Shown one piece after another: positions 1 through 15,500 of a stretch of DNA of 64,000 nucleotides; the stretch's first letter is position 1, and every line of letters begins with the position of its first letter. The notes under the pieces are model-generated. The model saw only the letters and a list, made by a program, of their open reading frames with translations, had not been told where the DNA came from and searched no databases. The translations under genes were made by a program, and so were the position numbers. The DNA comes from Schistosoma haematobium (lineage: Eukaryota > Platyhelminthes > Trematoda > Strigeidida > Schistosomatidae). The stretch is from contig NC_067197.1 in the NCBI RefSeq assembly GCF_000699445.3, forward strand, positions 7,384,152 through 7,448,151, given 5' to 3'.

Positions 1-420
1 AGTTTAATTATCAATTTCCAGACTTCCAATATCAAATTATAGACTGATGCACAATTCACAACTATGTTGATAGTTATTCAACTATTGACATTGGATAAAA
101 TAATTATTAAGATATATCACAAATTAAGTGAAGTTGGATACATAGATCAGTAGAAATTCGAGTTAGTTATTCCAAGGTAAAGTCCTGTCTTCTAATTAAT
201 GTGAATTTTCTATTGTTAGGTACTGCCTAGTAGTTCCAAACGGAAACGAACCATCTGTTCAGTTCTCTATAGTTTTCTAGTTATAATCGTTATCCACCGT
301 CCATTAGCCCCTACGCAAAAGATCTTCAATCAGTGCATAAGTCATACGCAGATTCAAACAAAAGAAAAATGGAGTGATTAGCTTTAAAAAGATAAAACCA
401 TAAACATGACTTCAAAATAA

Positions 421-436
421 ACACACACACACACAT
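421..436. repeat. (AC)n microsatellite
   Basis: Seven to eight AC units just downstream (in gene sense) of the candidate exon 14 donor. Confidence 0.9.
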
Positions 437-443
437 CAGTTAC

Positions 444-518
444 CTTCATAAGTAATAAATGATTAGGATCAAGAAATTTATCCTTGAATTGTTTGTTTTC
501 CGAAGTCTCATTCATTTC
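444..518 (-). CDS. EXOSC10: Candidate EXOSC10 exon 14
   Basis: Twenty-five codons, phase 0 on both sides, between ..tgtctag and gtaact: EMNETSENKQFKDKFLDPN and onward. The phase fits exon 13. The 4.6 kb intron between them could hide other exons. It may instead belong to a neighbouring minus-strand gene. Confidence 0.5.
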
Positions 519-3500
519 CTAGACATAATATGAAACACAAACACACAAAATAAAAAACAGTGATGAGGAGAGGTCAATTATTATAATGAATAATTCCGAA
601 CTATCTAAAACATTAAAGTATTCATCAGTTGTACAAGCCAAAAGGTTAAACAAACAAACGATAACCTGTCATTTTGTAGACTGACGCGTAAACAAATAGT
701 GAGAATATAAAGCACTTAAAAAACTGACAACAATGAAGAAATAAACAAAAGAACTACCCCACTCTTCATCACGAAAACAAAACAGTAAATTAGTCTGAGC
801 ACGTTTCTATCGAAATATGAAATTTATAGTAATAAGAATAGAAATTTTTATATATAAAAAGTAGTCCGTTTTACAGTCATGTTGGTAAAATGCGTAAACA
901 TGTCTTCACAATTTATTTATTTACAATGAGCACACATACGCATTTTATTACAAGTGGATAAAGAGCACTAGTAATGTCAGAATATGATCCAACAACACTT
1001 TTTTAAAATACGCTAAGTGATTAACAAACGCAATATTTCACATTTTACATTATCCAAAACAATAAGGTAGTATTATTTAAAATTTAACGGATATGAAGTT
1101 CGTTACAAATATGTTTAGATTTTGACCTAAGTGGTTCAATAGGCTATGGATTTATGAAGCGTTTTTTTTGTCTAACAGGATATCATTGTTAGATGATGTT
1201 TAAGCAAACTACATTCTTCAGTTATTAGTATATCTACGACAAGGATGAACAGTAGTGATGACAGTAGGTACACAGTTATGATTACTTATACATAGAGAAG
1301 TCATACTTGCAACCAAATAAATTGTAGATTAAATCCCTGTTTCGATTATTTCAGTTCAAATAACTACTGGGTAGCGTTCTAGTCCTCCATACCAATGGAG
1401 CTTAATAATCAATTACATATACATATCCTCCGTTAACTACCCAGAGAGAATTAGGTTCGGTTGATTTTGTATTCATTGTCAAATGGTTCGAAAGATGAAA
1501 AACGGGCTACACCAATACAACTAAAGCACAAACAGATGACGTGAACGAAATTTAACAGGAAATCAACATAGTCCCGATGACAGTTATTCCTAATTTGTGA
1601 AACAATCTGGGTGCATCAAATCATAACTACAGTTTGACTGAGAAACCGCATTCAAGTAAGAACTAAAAAGTAGTTTTTATGAAACATTGATTAGTTGTTG
1701 ACAGTGTAGCAGAGGCTTATTGCTTGTGAAATACAACTTCTAACAACTAACAGGTGATAAGTTCGAATTCATGTATCATCTATTTCGGATTAGACGATCA
1801 GATAGTGTAATAACACTACGATTTATACTCATTAAATTATGGTTCAAAACAAATAACAAAAATCTGTACTTGACAAACGAATCACACAACAATAATAATG
1901 ACTAGAAATTACAACTTCTGCATATGGATGATATAATTGTTAGTTTTATTAATAAATAGTAGTTCTGACATTTAAGTAAGGCCTCAGTAACTATTTTACA
2001 GTCTATATTTCTGCGTTGAACATTAGTGTTATCTTAAAGATTGTTGTTTTTTTAAGCTTGTTACTTTTGCTGTGTTCCAATGTCGTATTTGCTGATATAT
2101 GTGGAAAATTGTTCTATGACCATTTGAACTTCTCTGAGTATCAAGCTTTTTACTGAGTTGGTGATTTTTCTTTTTTTTCAGTCATGTAAGAAATTATTAG
2201 TTAAAGTACTCTATATGTTAGTTGTCCTATTCATCTAGTTCACATAGATTCTAGACGTATCGAAAAAAAAAGTTTCTCAATTGTTCGTAATTTAAAATGA
2301 GCTTAGTTGACGATCAAAACAGGACATTAACTGATAAACATTTAATTATCAGAAGGGGTTTTGTGAAAATTTTTAGAAATTTCACTGGTTGAAATCATGA
2401 GTCAATTGAAGCTAGGGAGCACTGGACGGCCGTTTCATCCTAGTATGGGACTCCTCAGCAGTGCGCATCCATCCCATACTAGGAAGAAACGGTCGTCCAG
2501 TGCTTCCAGGTTTTCCATGGTGGTCTAGCTTCAATTGACTCATGATTTCAACTAGTGAAACATTTAATTATTAAATTAGAATCGTGAAGTTTCCCAAACT
2601 AAAAATTCTATATTATTCTAATATAGAGCCCGTGAAACATATTGGTATCAAATATAAAGTAACAATCTAATTGTTGGACACTTTATCCAGTCTGACAAAA
2701 ATAGATATAGGTTTATGTATTCGGATAACTAAGGTCATGACCGCAAGACATATAGACAATTGAAAAGAAAATAGAAAAAAAGAGGAGATAACAAGTAACA
2801 ATTGATGGAATAGAGAAGAAAATAAATAGTAACGACAGAAATAATAATAACAACAACAACAACTGAGAAGTGAATCATCATCCGTATTCGTATCTACTGA
2901 AACAGCGACAACAGCGTCAGTGAGTAATCAACTACTAGTCAACAAATTAATAATAAATAAACAAACACATATCAAACAACATGCACAAACACATACAGAT
3001 ATACACAATTGCCAGACAAACAAGTCTAGAAATTTGTTTAGTCCAACTAACAAAGCAAACTCAATATACACAGTTAGTTGAATAATGTTCTCGCTTCTCT
3101 CTCACATTTTTATTCTATTTTCTTCGTTTATACTCTCGTCTATTCTTATCGGTACATATTTATTGTCTATTCATCAATTTTCAGTGTTACACTTGTTGTC
3201 CATAAATAAACAAGGTCAGACTAATCTCTACAGCACAAAATGGTGTCTTATATGCTAAGAAGGAAAACCGGAACACTGAACAGACATTAAATGCATGGAT
3301 AATGTATGCAGTAGTTTTTAACAATGAAGTTGTATATTATCATAGAGACAGAGATAGACTGTTATGTCCAAAAAAGGGACTAAAATTGAAACAAAGTGTT
3401 TTGTAAACAAAATATTGTACTACTCAAATAAACAACAAGTAGATTGATTAGCTAACATATTATAAGGTGAACGGTTTTGTACCTAATTCAGAATTTTTTT

Positions 3501-6500
3501 TATTTACGATAATAATTACATATATGACATGGTATTTCCTTTGAAATGTAGTATAAGCCTATTACAGTTGACATCCTAAATTAATTCATATTAGAAAGTG
3601 AAGGTATCATCATGGGTATATGGTTTGAATAATAGATTTGCTTGAAATAATGCTATTTGATCAAGGTAGTTTGTTTGAGTAACGACAGATAAACGATGTG
3701 AGCACAAGATATTAAAGGGACATCAATCACACATAGAATATCACCTAATTATGGGTTTATTGTTTAGCAACAGGAAAATAAAACAACCACAAAAACATAT
3801 ACATTGGATTGAATTGAAACGGTTTGCACTTTCCTATTATATATGTTAAAGATAAGAATTAATCGTTCACTATTGGCTTGTAGGCATCCTAACCAGATTG
3901 CCCTGGCATTCGGTCATAATTCTTCAATATAGTTCGATGGTGATGAAACTTAGGAAGTGCAATCCTCCCTGTTTAAAACTTGTCAGTTGGATATACCTAC
4001 ACACTAATGATTGTGCTTCTGTTGAAACTCGAGCTCGTCGCTTTTCGCCTCAAAAGCCAAAATGTTATTCCTTGAGCTATTGAATCCATATAGCCACTAT
4101 CTTATAGATAAAACGCTGGTATTTGATGCGAAACATACTGTTTGAGTTTCACTGTGAAATTAAGCACTGGAATCTGACAAATTCTGGACAGCATGAAAAA
4201 TGTGTCCTATATTCTACTGCTAATCACTATTAAATTCTAACGAGTATATATATATATAATGATAACAACTAGATTGATCAGAATAAATATCAAAACTTGA
4301 TTCATTTATTGTTGTAAATCCCTATAATTCAGCAATATTACTCTTAGTAGAAATCAGAACAACAAATGCATTATTTCAGTTAGTCAGTGTCTTAACAACT
4401 CTCAAAGAAATATCAAACCGTTTTTCGTGAAAAACTAATAATCAGTCGAAAACATAACAAAAAAATGAAATTTTCATAAATCTCCAAAAGTGATCATAAT
4501 TAAAATAACAACAACTACTGGAAACTATCATTATGGGGTTGTGAAGATTGTTAAATCTCATTGAAATCATGAACCGATCAATGTTAGATTACCACTGAAA
4601 ATCTGGAAGCACTGGATGATCACACAATATCACGGGTTAATTGAAGTTAGACAGTAACACTGCTGAATGCCTCTCAGTGGTCTACAGAATGAACATTCAC
4701 GTACATTACCCAGCGTCTTAGATTTGTTGCAGGGGGCGGAGTCGTGAATAGAAACTGCTGATGAGTCTTATACCAGGACGAGTCAGCCAAAGTATAGCTC
4801 TCAACTTAATCCAGAGGATCCTATGAACATTGTTGGATTTGAAGTCCCACATATCATAGACTGACTTTAGTTAGATAACCACTAAAATCAGGTAACACTC
4901 ACTGAACACCCATTACATCAGAGTGTCAGTTCGATCTCCAGTGAGGCTGTGGTTGAGTATTGTTAAAGGGCCCTTCACCAGGACGAAGCAATTACCCAAC
5001 GATTACTGGTTTCCAATAGTTGCTTAATTATAGGGTCAGTCCGCTGAATTCATACAGTTAATGAGTTGTATTGAATCAAGACAGAGTAGATAAAACTCGA
5101 AAATCACACCAATTACCTGTTGTTCATTAACTTTAACTCCCGCTAGACAATGATTCGGTAGTAAGGCTGATGCCAACATTGAAGATTTCCCTGAAAAAAA
5201 AACCCATGAAATACAACTTTTTTCTCCATATGTTGGTGTTACAAAAAAAACGTACAACTCAGTGATTGTTGTAACCGTGACAGTACCATAATATTTGGGA
5301 CTGGCAACTACTGCAATTACCACGGCACAAATATGAACACGTAAACTAAGTACACAAGATTTATTTCACCCTTCAAAACATGTCGACAGTACTGTAAGAA
5401 AATATATTTAAAATATCGTAAAACCGAACAGTTCCCTCAAAGATTTAATTACAGCTAGAAAAAAATCAACTTCGTATACCAATCTCATTGCAACCAAGTA
5501 AGTCTGTGCTCATTATATCCGTGATGAAAAATGTAACTGATTATGAAAGTACAGCCTAGAAAAATAATTCGTTATGCAATAGTCCACTACAAAAAAACTC
5601 CTGAGTCTGATAAAAAGAAACAGTGTGATTATAATTGAGCAACCGTTTAACACTAAGAATTCAACCGACTTGGAAACCATTAATTTGTAAGTTCTAATTC
5701 TAGTCCCGATATAATGGGGCAAGAATTCAAAACAGATATTTTGGGACTAATTCTATTAGAGAGTGAATGACCTATAGTTGTCATATCTTTCTATTATTTA
5801 TTTCTAAAATGATTTATATTTATTATTGTGTCCAATATTTTGTATGGGACCGTGTACTTGTCTTGTCTTTTCATTTAAGTTTAATTGCGGACTGACGTCA
5901 ATAATTCAGTCTAACGAACAGTTATCACTCAGTCATACTGCATTATTGTATTTCAGTTATCGATTTGAGTTGGCTTCATTCACGTTGATGCATGAAAACC
6001 CATTCATTAAATCATCAATTCCTAACTCATAACAACTCCAACTACTTCCGTCTGCTTAGTCAGATAAAATGTAGCTCGACGCTCATTTATCAAGTACAGA
6101 TTAGTGTACATTATTTTAAACCACACTATGAGTGTAAGGACTTGTAATACTACTCATTTGTAGAGGAGTTCAAACCCACGACTTAGGCAGTTAAGAGTGG
6201 GACACCTAAACTATTAATCTATCATAGCATATAAACCATGTACGTTAGAAAACAGCAGTAACTTACTATTAGTTGATAACTCTATACAAGTGACATCACT
6301 ATAATCTGGACTGTTTACAAGTAAATGAATTTCACGAGAATAATCATGAGGCAAAGCATATTTTAAGTTTTGCGGAGTTAGTATATTTACAGATGATCGT
6401 TTGTCATTTTCTTGTTGTAAATTTGGTTGTGTAGAAGATAATCCTGGCTCTTCAGAAGTGAGAGGCTGTTATGCAACAATAAAAAGAAAAAAAATTATTT

Positions 6501-9500
6501 CACAAAATGAAATAAATTCTATGCATATACTAGTTATACATTTCTTGAAAAGAGTCAGTCAGTCAGCTGCTTAAGAACGTCAACATATGGAACGAAGATA
6601 TCTAGAGATCGTTTAAAGATCCCCGTCATATTAAAAGACTAGTATTTGAACGAAGAATATTCTTTTCGATAAATTCTCTTCAGGTCCTACAATTATATAT
6701 CCAAATTAATAATTCGAAAAATGGACAGGTTAAGAGCAAAGTACATCCTCAAAGTACAATCCTCAATTCACATGCTTTAAACGATGTACTTTGCCCTTAA
6801 CCTGGTCATTTGTCGAATTATTAATTTGGATATATAATTGTAGAACCTGAAGAGAATTTATCGAAAAGAATATTCTTTGTTCAAATATCTAGAGATTTTA
6901 AGAAACTCGTTTAAATGTTTTACTCACACCAACGTAGATGAGATAATTTTCTTCACCGAAGACAGAGGTGAATAATGACTTGACATACACAATGCATAAT
7001 TCAGTATCATCACAATTTGAGGAGTTTCACAATCATATCAAATAATTAATCCTTTCTATTGTTTGGCGATGCTCATACGCTCATTCAAGCTACTCAACAA
7101 TATTAATACATGAAAAATATTTATAACAGAATATCAGTTAGTATTAACAGCCCATATTTCACAAATGTCCAGTAGTTAGGAATCCTTCAAGAGGTAAATG
7201 ACAATTTTTTTTAAACGAGACGTTATGTAATGTGAATTCGCACATATGTGGAAGTAATTCTTCCATTCCCTTGCTTCAAACACTCATCTCCTAATAATGT
7301 ATTGATAGTAATGTTGTAATACAGTTTGGAAATTTATGATCTAATGTATACTTTGCTACACATGAATTAATTCTATACAAATTAAGAAAATCTCCAAATT
7401 ATTTCTATCTCATAGCATAAAAACATAAGTGGTTAGTCAGAAAATGAGATCCACTAACGCGATTGTTAATGTTTGATTTTAGAATAAAAAGGAGCTTTTT
7501 ACTGATGATTTTCAATGCTGGCTCAGTAGCCTACAAAATAAACATCCAGTCATGGAACCGAAGGTATTGTGTTCGATTCCCGAATGTGAAGTCATGGATG
7601 CACATTATCAAGACGTCTCATACTAAGACGAACCGGTTGTTTAGTGCTTCCCCGGTTTTAAATAATGATTTAGTTAAGATCAGTTGGTGATTTAAATTAT
7701 TAAAGATCATGGTATAGTTTATTTTTGTTGAAAGAAAAAGTTATCTTTCTGCATAAATAATTAACTCAATCAATTACTTAGTTAAATCTTATAATTACAA
7801 TCTTTGTTACTTTGGCTAGGGTTAAAATAATACTGATAAAAAAGTATTTATGGGCTCATGTGACGCTGGATATATAAATATATACGTCTGACCTACATAT
7901 TATTACTATTATTATCATTAAGTGTTGATTTGTACTTTTGACGTCACGCATAAGTCTGATTCATTATAATAAATAACTACGTGTACTTTTAATGGTAAAT
8001 TTAGATCATAGTTACAACTTTCTTTTGAGACATATAATTAAAGGATGAGGAGAAGACCATTATATCTTTTGTTATCTGAACTGAACAGGCATCGAATTTA
8101 GCATGTTTTTTTTTTATAAAAGAACCTAAAATCTCAAGGTTATAGACAATTTTATAGATAAATACATTTTTCCTATGTATTAGAAATAAGGCTTCTTTCG
8201 AACTTTCCGTTTTTTTTTATATTTTCTGTTCCAAGTTCAAGAGAAGATTTCTAAGTATCAGGAAACGATTACGAAGTCACTTTCCAAGATTTCACTTACA
8301 AGATGTATTATAAATCAGTAACTGAACAGAACTGGTCTGAAATACATGCTAACCATAATGTTTATCAGTAATAGTTCAATTAATTTTTATAAAAATGAAC
8401 TAGGAGTTACTTTTAAGAGCCTATAGATGTGTCACTTGTTGATAACAAAACAGTCAACCAGTAATGAACATTGTAATATCTAGAACACGTGTACAACAGT
8501 TCAATTGGCTACACTTCATTCGCATAGTAAGATACAGTTGTCAAAGGAAATACTAGAAAAGTACATGTAATAACAGTTTCAGTGGTGATTCATTTTTGTA
8601 TTGGTTCTTTGAATTTTTCCATTGATGTTTAGGATTGTAACTAATCAGTCTCTTATTGGGATATGTGGATCCTGCGCTGATTGCCTCAATAGTATCTTCA
8701 GTCACAACCATTATAAGCAAAGATGGATGGTGGCTAGCAGTGGTATCTAGGACGCGCGTTTCGTCCTATTTGGGACTTGTTAGCCGGATATACCAGCATC
8801 CCAGAGTTGATGTTCACTCCGGGACTCGAACCCAGTACCATTCGCTTCGAACGTCATCACGATATCCACTTAGCTACTGAGTCTAAACAGCAAAAATGAA
8901 TTAAGACCTCACCCCATTGCACAAACTAAGTAGATAACGTGATGGCGTTTGAAGTGAATGGTACTGCGTTCGATTTCCGGAGTGAACATCAGCTCTGGGA
9001 TGCTGGTATATCCAGCTGACGAGTCCCAAACAGGACGAAACGCGCGTCTTGGATTCCACTGCTAGCCACCATCTATCTCTGCTTAGGATTAGTGGTGGTT
9101 GAAAAAATTAGGTATCGGAGATACGATTCGAGAAGATACGGATTAGTGGAATAAGAAAACCTATAGGGTAATTTAGAAACTAGGGATCTAAGGGAAAACA
9201 AAGAGCGAATGCATCTGAATTATCGCGAACAATTCTGAGCCATATCATCCAAAGTCCCTAATAATCGATTACGATAATCACGTATACGACAATCAAGTAA
9301 TCTGCACCTGCCTATATGGTTTAATTCAACAGTTAGAGTTTTCATGGACTGATACCATATTTTAGTATATCCAATCCTAGCTGTCTTCAAACCTACTTCT
9401 ATACTAGACATCTTCTTCCAACCTACTGCTCAGTCAACTAGAATTTCTCGTCGAGCTATTCGGTGGATGAGCATACGTAATACATGTCCTTACCATTTGA

Positions 9501-12500
9501 GTCAGTAAATAATTACTATAACATTAATCGATTTGCCAAGATAAGACAAATGGTAACTGTTAAAATTCATGTAAAATCATCTAGAAAAAAATAGCCTAGA
9601 AACCAAGAAAATGTTTAAAATATTTAATTTAATTAATCAACATTTATAAAAATTTCAAATTTATTATTAATTCTATTATTTTCTTTACCAACTCTTAGAT
9701 CACTCTTAAACCGATGAAATATCCTTCGCTTTTGGTTTTCATTCAATGAAGATCGTCCAAGACTAAGAATTAACTAAGCAGTAAGCAGTTAAAATGTTCG
9801 ACGGACTGAACATATTAGTCACTATTATAACTTAAATGATTTCTTTTTTAAATGAAGCATTAAAAACTAAAGTAGAATTATATGTCTGAGAATGTCGTCT
9901 AGGAAATATTATCAGTCATAGTTAAGATCCAACATAAAAAAGTTAGATATGCACATCATTAGATGCTAGCTCGGTGTGGTCTGCAGATTGAGTATCCAAG
10001 TACGAGACCGAAGGTCTTGAATATGATTCATAAATGTGAGGCCGTGGATGCACACTGTTAGGGAGTCTCATACAAGAACGAAACAGTCGTCCAAAGCGTC
10101 TAGGTTTTCAAGGATTGTCTGGTTAAGATCACTTCGTGATTTGAACTATGAAAAGTCTACAGTCTTCACAAGTGCCTCCATACTAATAACAAAGAAATGT
10201 AATTTTTTGCTTCAACTTACTAAATCTGTAACAGGCAAATTTCTTGCATCCACTATGATCTTGTGCAAATCGTGCACATATTTACGCACCAGTGGAGGAA
10301 TGGGATTACAACATGCAAATATACCAGAACTTTCACGTGGTAACACTTCAGCAATTACTTTTAACATATGATTTGGTAGGACATAACTGTGAAGAGATCA
10401 ATGTATATACGGAAATTAATACTCAGAACAATAATCATGATAACAACAATAAAGTTTTTATCATTATTCAACAATTATATCATATCGACAGTAACAGAAA
10501 CCGTAGTGGGTGTTGCTAGAATCAATGTACTGTACTGTGATGTTTACTGGTAATATTTATTTATTATTTATTTTAACACATAGATGTTGGTACAAGGAGG
10601 CACCAAATACATATGCGCCACACAAATCTCATTTGTTATGTGTGAGGGCTGTGATGCCATTCGGGTGCCCAAACCGAAGCAGGTGGTTTTCTTAGGGGGT
10701 CACACCCCGAGCCTTCGACATGAAGGTCTGATCCACAAGGCAGTGGAGCAACGTAAGGAAATGCAGTCCCATGGCAGCCGGTGACCAACAATTGGTTCAT
10801 ACGCCATTTGTTCCCTCAGGATCCTGGAGCCCATGTGCACCATTGGTTTGGAATCAGGGTTTTCCAACTCCCCTAGGTGGACTCTCCATGTCGACCAACT
10901 CGGTCAAAGCGCCGGACATTCACTTTTCGTCCTCTCAACTTCGTAAACAACACCCTTGCCACGAGAAGGCAGTGAGTAGAACTTCTCTGGCAGAGGCTAT
11001 ATATGCGTGGCCATGTGAGAGCATTTGGAGAGGGAGAGCGGACTCTCCCCACTCTTGGTCGTACCAGGGCATTTGAGGGCCAGGTAAAGAAGTTGGTTGG
11101 AAGAAAGCTGGATGAAACAAATCAAGAGATAGTGTCAGTTAGTGAGGTAAATGATTGTTCGTTTAAGTTGTGATGGTAAAGTGAAATCCATGTTAAACTT
11201 GTGAACAACGGTTAGACATGGTAGGTGATATGGTTCCGAAGCAATTACCAACTCTTCTCTTAGGTATTGAGTTTTAAGATTGTTTCATACTATTTTTCTT
11301 CCACGAACTCATTCTTTCCTCTTGAATAATATTGTCTATGTTCAATATTTCCTACTACTACTATTGATATTATTACTATTACTACTACTCTAACACTTGT
11401 TTTGACAATTTTATCTAGCTGTGTTGATGTGGTGTGACAACTTGAACCGATTCACATATGTTAAGGTTCTATGTTAGATGAATAACTTGCAGAGATCCTC
11501 TCCATTTAAAATTGGTTCGTATTAAAAACTGGCATCAGTCGTAGTAACACTGACAATTATACAACTGATTTACGATAGTAAAAAAGGGAAAGTAGGTACC
11601 CATTCATGTTAATAGATGACAATCACACAAAACTAAACGAATCAGTGTGAGGCCATTTTCGAGGCTGTAGGTCTACATTCATTGGATGAATTGAAAAAGT
11701 ATGAAAAAGCTGACCAGGACGCATCTTAATTTTCAACGGTTTTCCTCTGCATACGAAATCAGTTAATGATAAATTTATCAGTGCATGGTTACGGAAACTG
11801 TTGAATCATAATGACATCATGAATTGGTCAAAGTTAGACAACCATTAGGGTACATGGAGGCATTGGATGACCGTTTTGTCACAATGTGAGACTTCTCGGC
11901 AGTATGAAACAGCCGTCTAGAGCTTCCAGGTTTTTCCACAGGTTGTCTAATTTCAATCGATTAGTGATATAAATATGAATATATATTATTTTTGAAAAAC
12001 CGACATTGAAACTATAGTTTTTGTACTTAAAAGAGGTTTCACAATTGGAAATACAGTTTTTGAAGAAATTATTAGAAACTATGAGCAATAAAAACAACGG
12101 TAGATCGATATGATGAAGTAAAGCGAGCCATATATCTCCTAGACAAGCTTCCTTGTCCTTATGGTTTAAGTTATCAACAGTAAATATAGGGTAACAGCAC
12201 AGTATAGGAACGAAGCGATCAGAATCGAGAAAGCGACCTTTAGGTTTCTGTGTAAAATCCAAATATCATGTGTCATATGGATTAGTAATATCCTCATACA
12301 GTGGTCAGAATGCTTAAAATAAAGAGGGAAAATCATTCTTTATCATCAAACGCTAAAAATAATAATATTAAATGTACCGAATGACTAAATTTTTTTCTGT
12401 AGATCGCGTATAACAGGCAAATAGATACTACTTCTAAAAGCTTAATCCTGAAGTAAACCTTAACTTGTTAGCACTATATTTTGTAAACGAAATAATCAGA

Positions 12501-15500
12501 TAGGGGCTTTTGGATTTCCGTGTAACATTCATTCATTCATGTGACTAGATTATAGTTGATGTCAGTTCGTGATGAAAATCCTAACTCTAAACCCTTGATC
12601 ATTACCCTGAATACAAACCCTGACTGTGAACAGTGTAAAGACTTAAAAATCTATCTGGCTCATTTTGAGAGTTAGAGAAGACGAACAATCTACATTCGTA
12701 AAAACGAATTTATGTCATTGTTTTTTCTCTAATTTACAGCTGGAGTAACCAGTAGAATACTCTAATGAATTCATTAAGTACCTAAAAACTATCTAAACTT
12801 TGTAATACGATTGTTCTTCTTTCTATGAACTAGCCATTAACAAAAGGTGTTTCTGATTGGTTAACAGGCCGGGAATTCATAGTGGTTGTTTTAAGCTCAT
12901 CCCCCAAATTTAGCTTTGAAATTGCTAATAAAGATACATTTCTATAATCAGTAAAAGTACGTTTCATTCAAAACTCCAAAGGTTTTAATCTCGATGATTT
13001 AATCTAACTGATTAGATTCAAGTGAATGTACTTAATATCGAATCACATAGTCATATTAACGAGGAGATAGTGGTACATAGATTTGTAACCATGATTCATG
13101 AATTTACTGGATATTGTTTGAATGACTTATATGTTGCTAATTAATTCCAAATCACAACACGTGATACTGTTCACAATTTTACGCGTCAAAAAAGCTCAAA
13201 ACAAATAAAAACATACAGCAAAATCTTGAACCAATCTAAGTTAGACCACAATTGAAAACCTAGAAAGACTGGACGGTCGTTGGATGCCGGATCAGTGGTT
13301 AAGAGTCTAAGCGTTTACGGACCAGATCGAAGGTCTTGGGTTTGATCATTGGGTGTGAGATCGTAGACACGTACTGGTGAAGAGTTTCTTACTAAAACAA
13401 AACGGCCGTCTAGTGCTTCCAGGTTTTCAATGGTGATCTAACTTAGATTGGTTCAGGATTTCAATAAAATTCAACAAACTCCACAACCCTAAACTTGTAA
13501 AAACACCTTAAATTTTGATGCTTTCCATATGACTAGATAAACAACGAAAAACGTTTGCGAACAAAACAAATCAAATATATTATTTTGTAAGTAGTATTCG
13601 GAGTCACAGATTAAGTTTATTTAGAGTAACATTAAAAACCAAGGAACACTACTCAACAATTGTTTCTTCCTAGTATTAGACTCTTCTACAGCGTGAGAAT
13701 TAAACCAATCTAAACAATAACCCCTCAGAATAAAATGTTATATTTCCTAAACTAAAAACCAGAGAAACCACTTCAATTGAAAAAAAACGAATACCCAAAA
13801 AATAAAACAAAATACTAATAGTAATAATACTTACTGGAGACTTTCATCTTCTCGTCTAGCTATCGAATCACGTAAAGTATAAAGATTTTCTAAAGCATAT
13901 AATTGACGATGACTGAAACTACTACTTCCAGTTTGTCTATAAAGATCCAAATAACCGAGTCTATTGAATACAGGTTTCGTATAACACTACATGGAAATTA
14001 AACATATATGTGCATACAACAATGGTAAAAAGTTTGAATAATGTACAATAAACGATAGGAAAATAATGCATTTCATACAAATAAAAAAGGGTTAACTTAA
14101 GATATAGCAATTTAAATCAGTCAACCAAACATAAACAATGCAGAATCTGACATCGATATGAGTTGGTTCAAGTTGCCACATTATAACAGTACAGTACATG
14201 GAAATTAAATTATCAAGACAAATACCAGAGTAGCAGAAGTAGTGACAATATCAATGGTACTACAAATGACCAAACATAGACAACGTGATATGAGAAAAAA
14301 AAGTGAATATGAAGAATGAAGAATATAAGTATTTCCAAACAAAAATTGAATGTATTTGAGACATTGTGACCGATTATAAACCACTTCAAATCTTGAACTA
14401 ATGGTTACGATAATTGTGAAGATCACAACCAAGCAGTCGGTATCTGTTAATAAGACTCAGTTCAATAGTTAATGACTATATGGACTGATATTATGTCTTG
14501 CTTTTGTTCAACCTACTGTTACGTCAGTGAACATCCAACACCAATGTAGATGGTAGTTGGACATAAGTAATAATTTCTTTTAAATGGATACTTCTTACGA
14601 GTGTGTTATCCTAGAGGATTTTACATAGTGCATTATTTGCCAACATTAGCACTGGTTGGAAAAAAACGGAGAAGTGGTTGATTTACTATTTGACATCGTG
14701 ATATGAAACAGAACTATATAGAATTGATATCTATCGACCTATTACCACTATCGGGTTGAAGTCTTGAATATGGTAAAACTAAGCTGTACGAGATACTATC
14801 CAACAAGGCTCATTAACGAAACCAGTAGCAATCGTATACATTCTCACAAATTATTCACTAAAGTTGACGGAAAAGAAGTCTTCATGATTGCATTTTTAAC
14901 TGATCCGGATCTTCTATTATAAAATATTCTTGTTCAGTCCTTTCTTTATTTCTGCACAATGCATACCTATTTGTTTGCATGACATAGTTGGTGCCCAGTT
15001 ACCACTCAATAAATAAAATGAAATGAAAATGTTCATACCATCTTCTCTCAGGACCTAAAATGTGACGAAAATTTTCTCATTTCTTTTCAATTCGCTGTTC
15101 TTTTTTCCTATTGTTCTTCGCTATCGATTATCACTAAATTTCTCTTTGGATTCTTTCTTACAGTGAGACCACTTGAATGAACGAAAAGACGTATAAGATT
15201 CAAGGTGTTCAGGAGTTCAACAAATATCAGACAAACTTTTGATGTTGTTTAAACTTTATGCATTTATTTATGTTTGTTGAATAGTTTAACCAATTACTGG
15301 AATTGAACTATCTCTTTTTTTTTAAGAAAAACAAGTCATATTATATTCTACAACTTACCTTAAGGCATAATTGTCTTGCTCGTTCAATAGTAACTGGCAA
15401 TAGATCTCTATCTTGTAATTCTCGACACATACGACTTGCAATATGTAATAGGTAATGTGTATCTGTTCGTGCATATTCGATCAATTCATTCGGCAGGGGT

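Larger units (their letters stand above)
519..5116 (-). other. EXOSC10: EXOSC10 intron 13
   Basis: AT-rich sequence. Apart from the palindromic SINE at 2381-2559 and worn SINE copies at about 4565-5000, I see no exon or named element here. Confidence 0.55.

Noticed and set aside
10036..10371. Plus-strand ORF of 111 codons
   Set aside because: Antisense shadow of EXOSC10 exon 11 plus SINE sequence; the minus strand has clear family similarity and splice sites.
10510..11120. Several ORFs over GC-richer DNA
   Set aside because: The region is a dispersed repeat present three times in the window, and the copies do not keep these frames.
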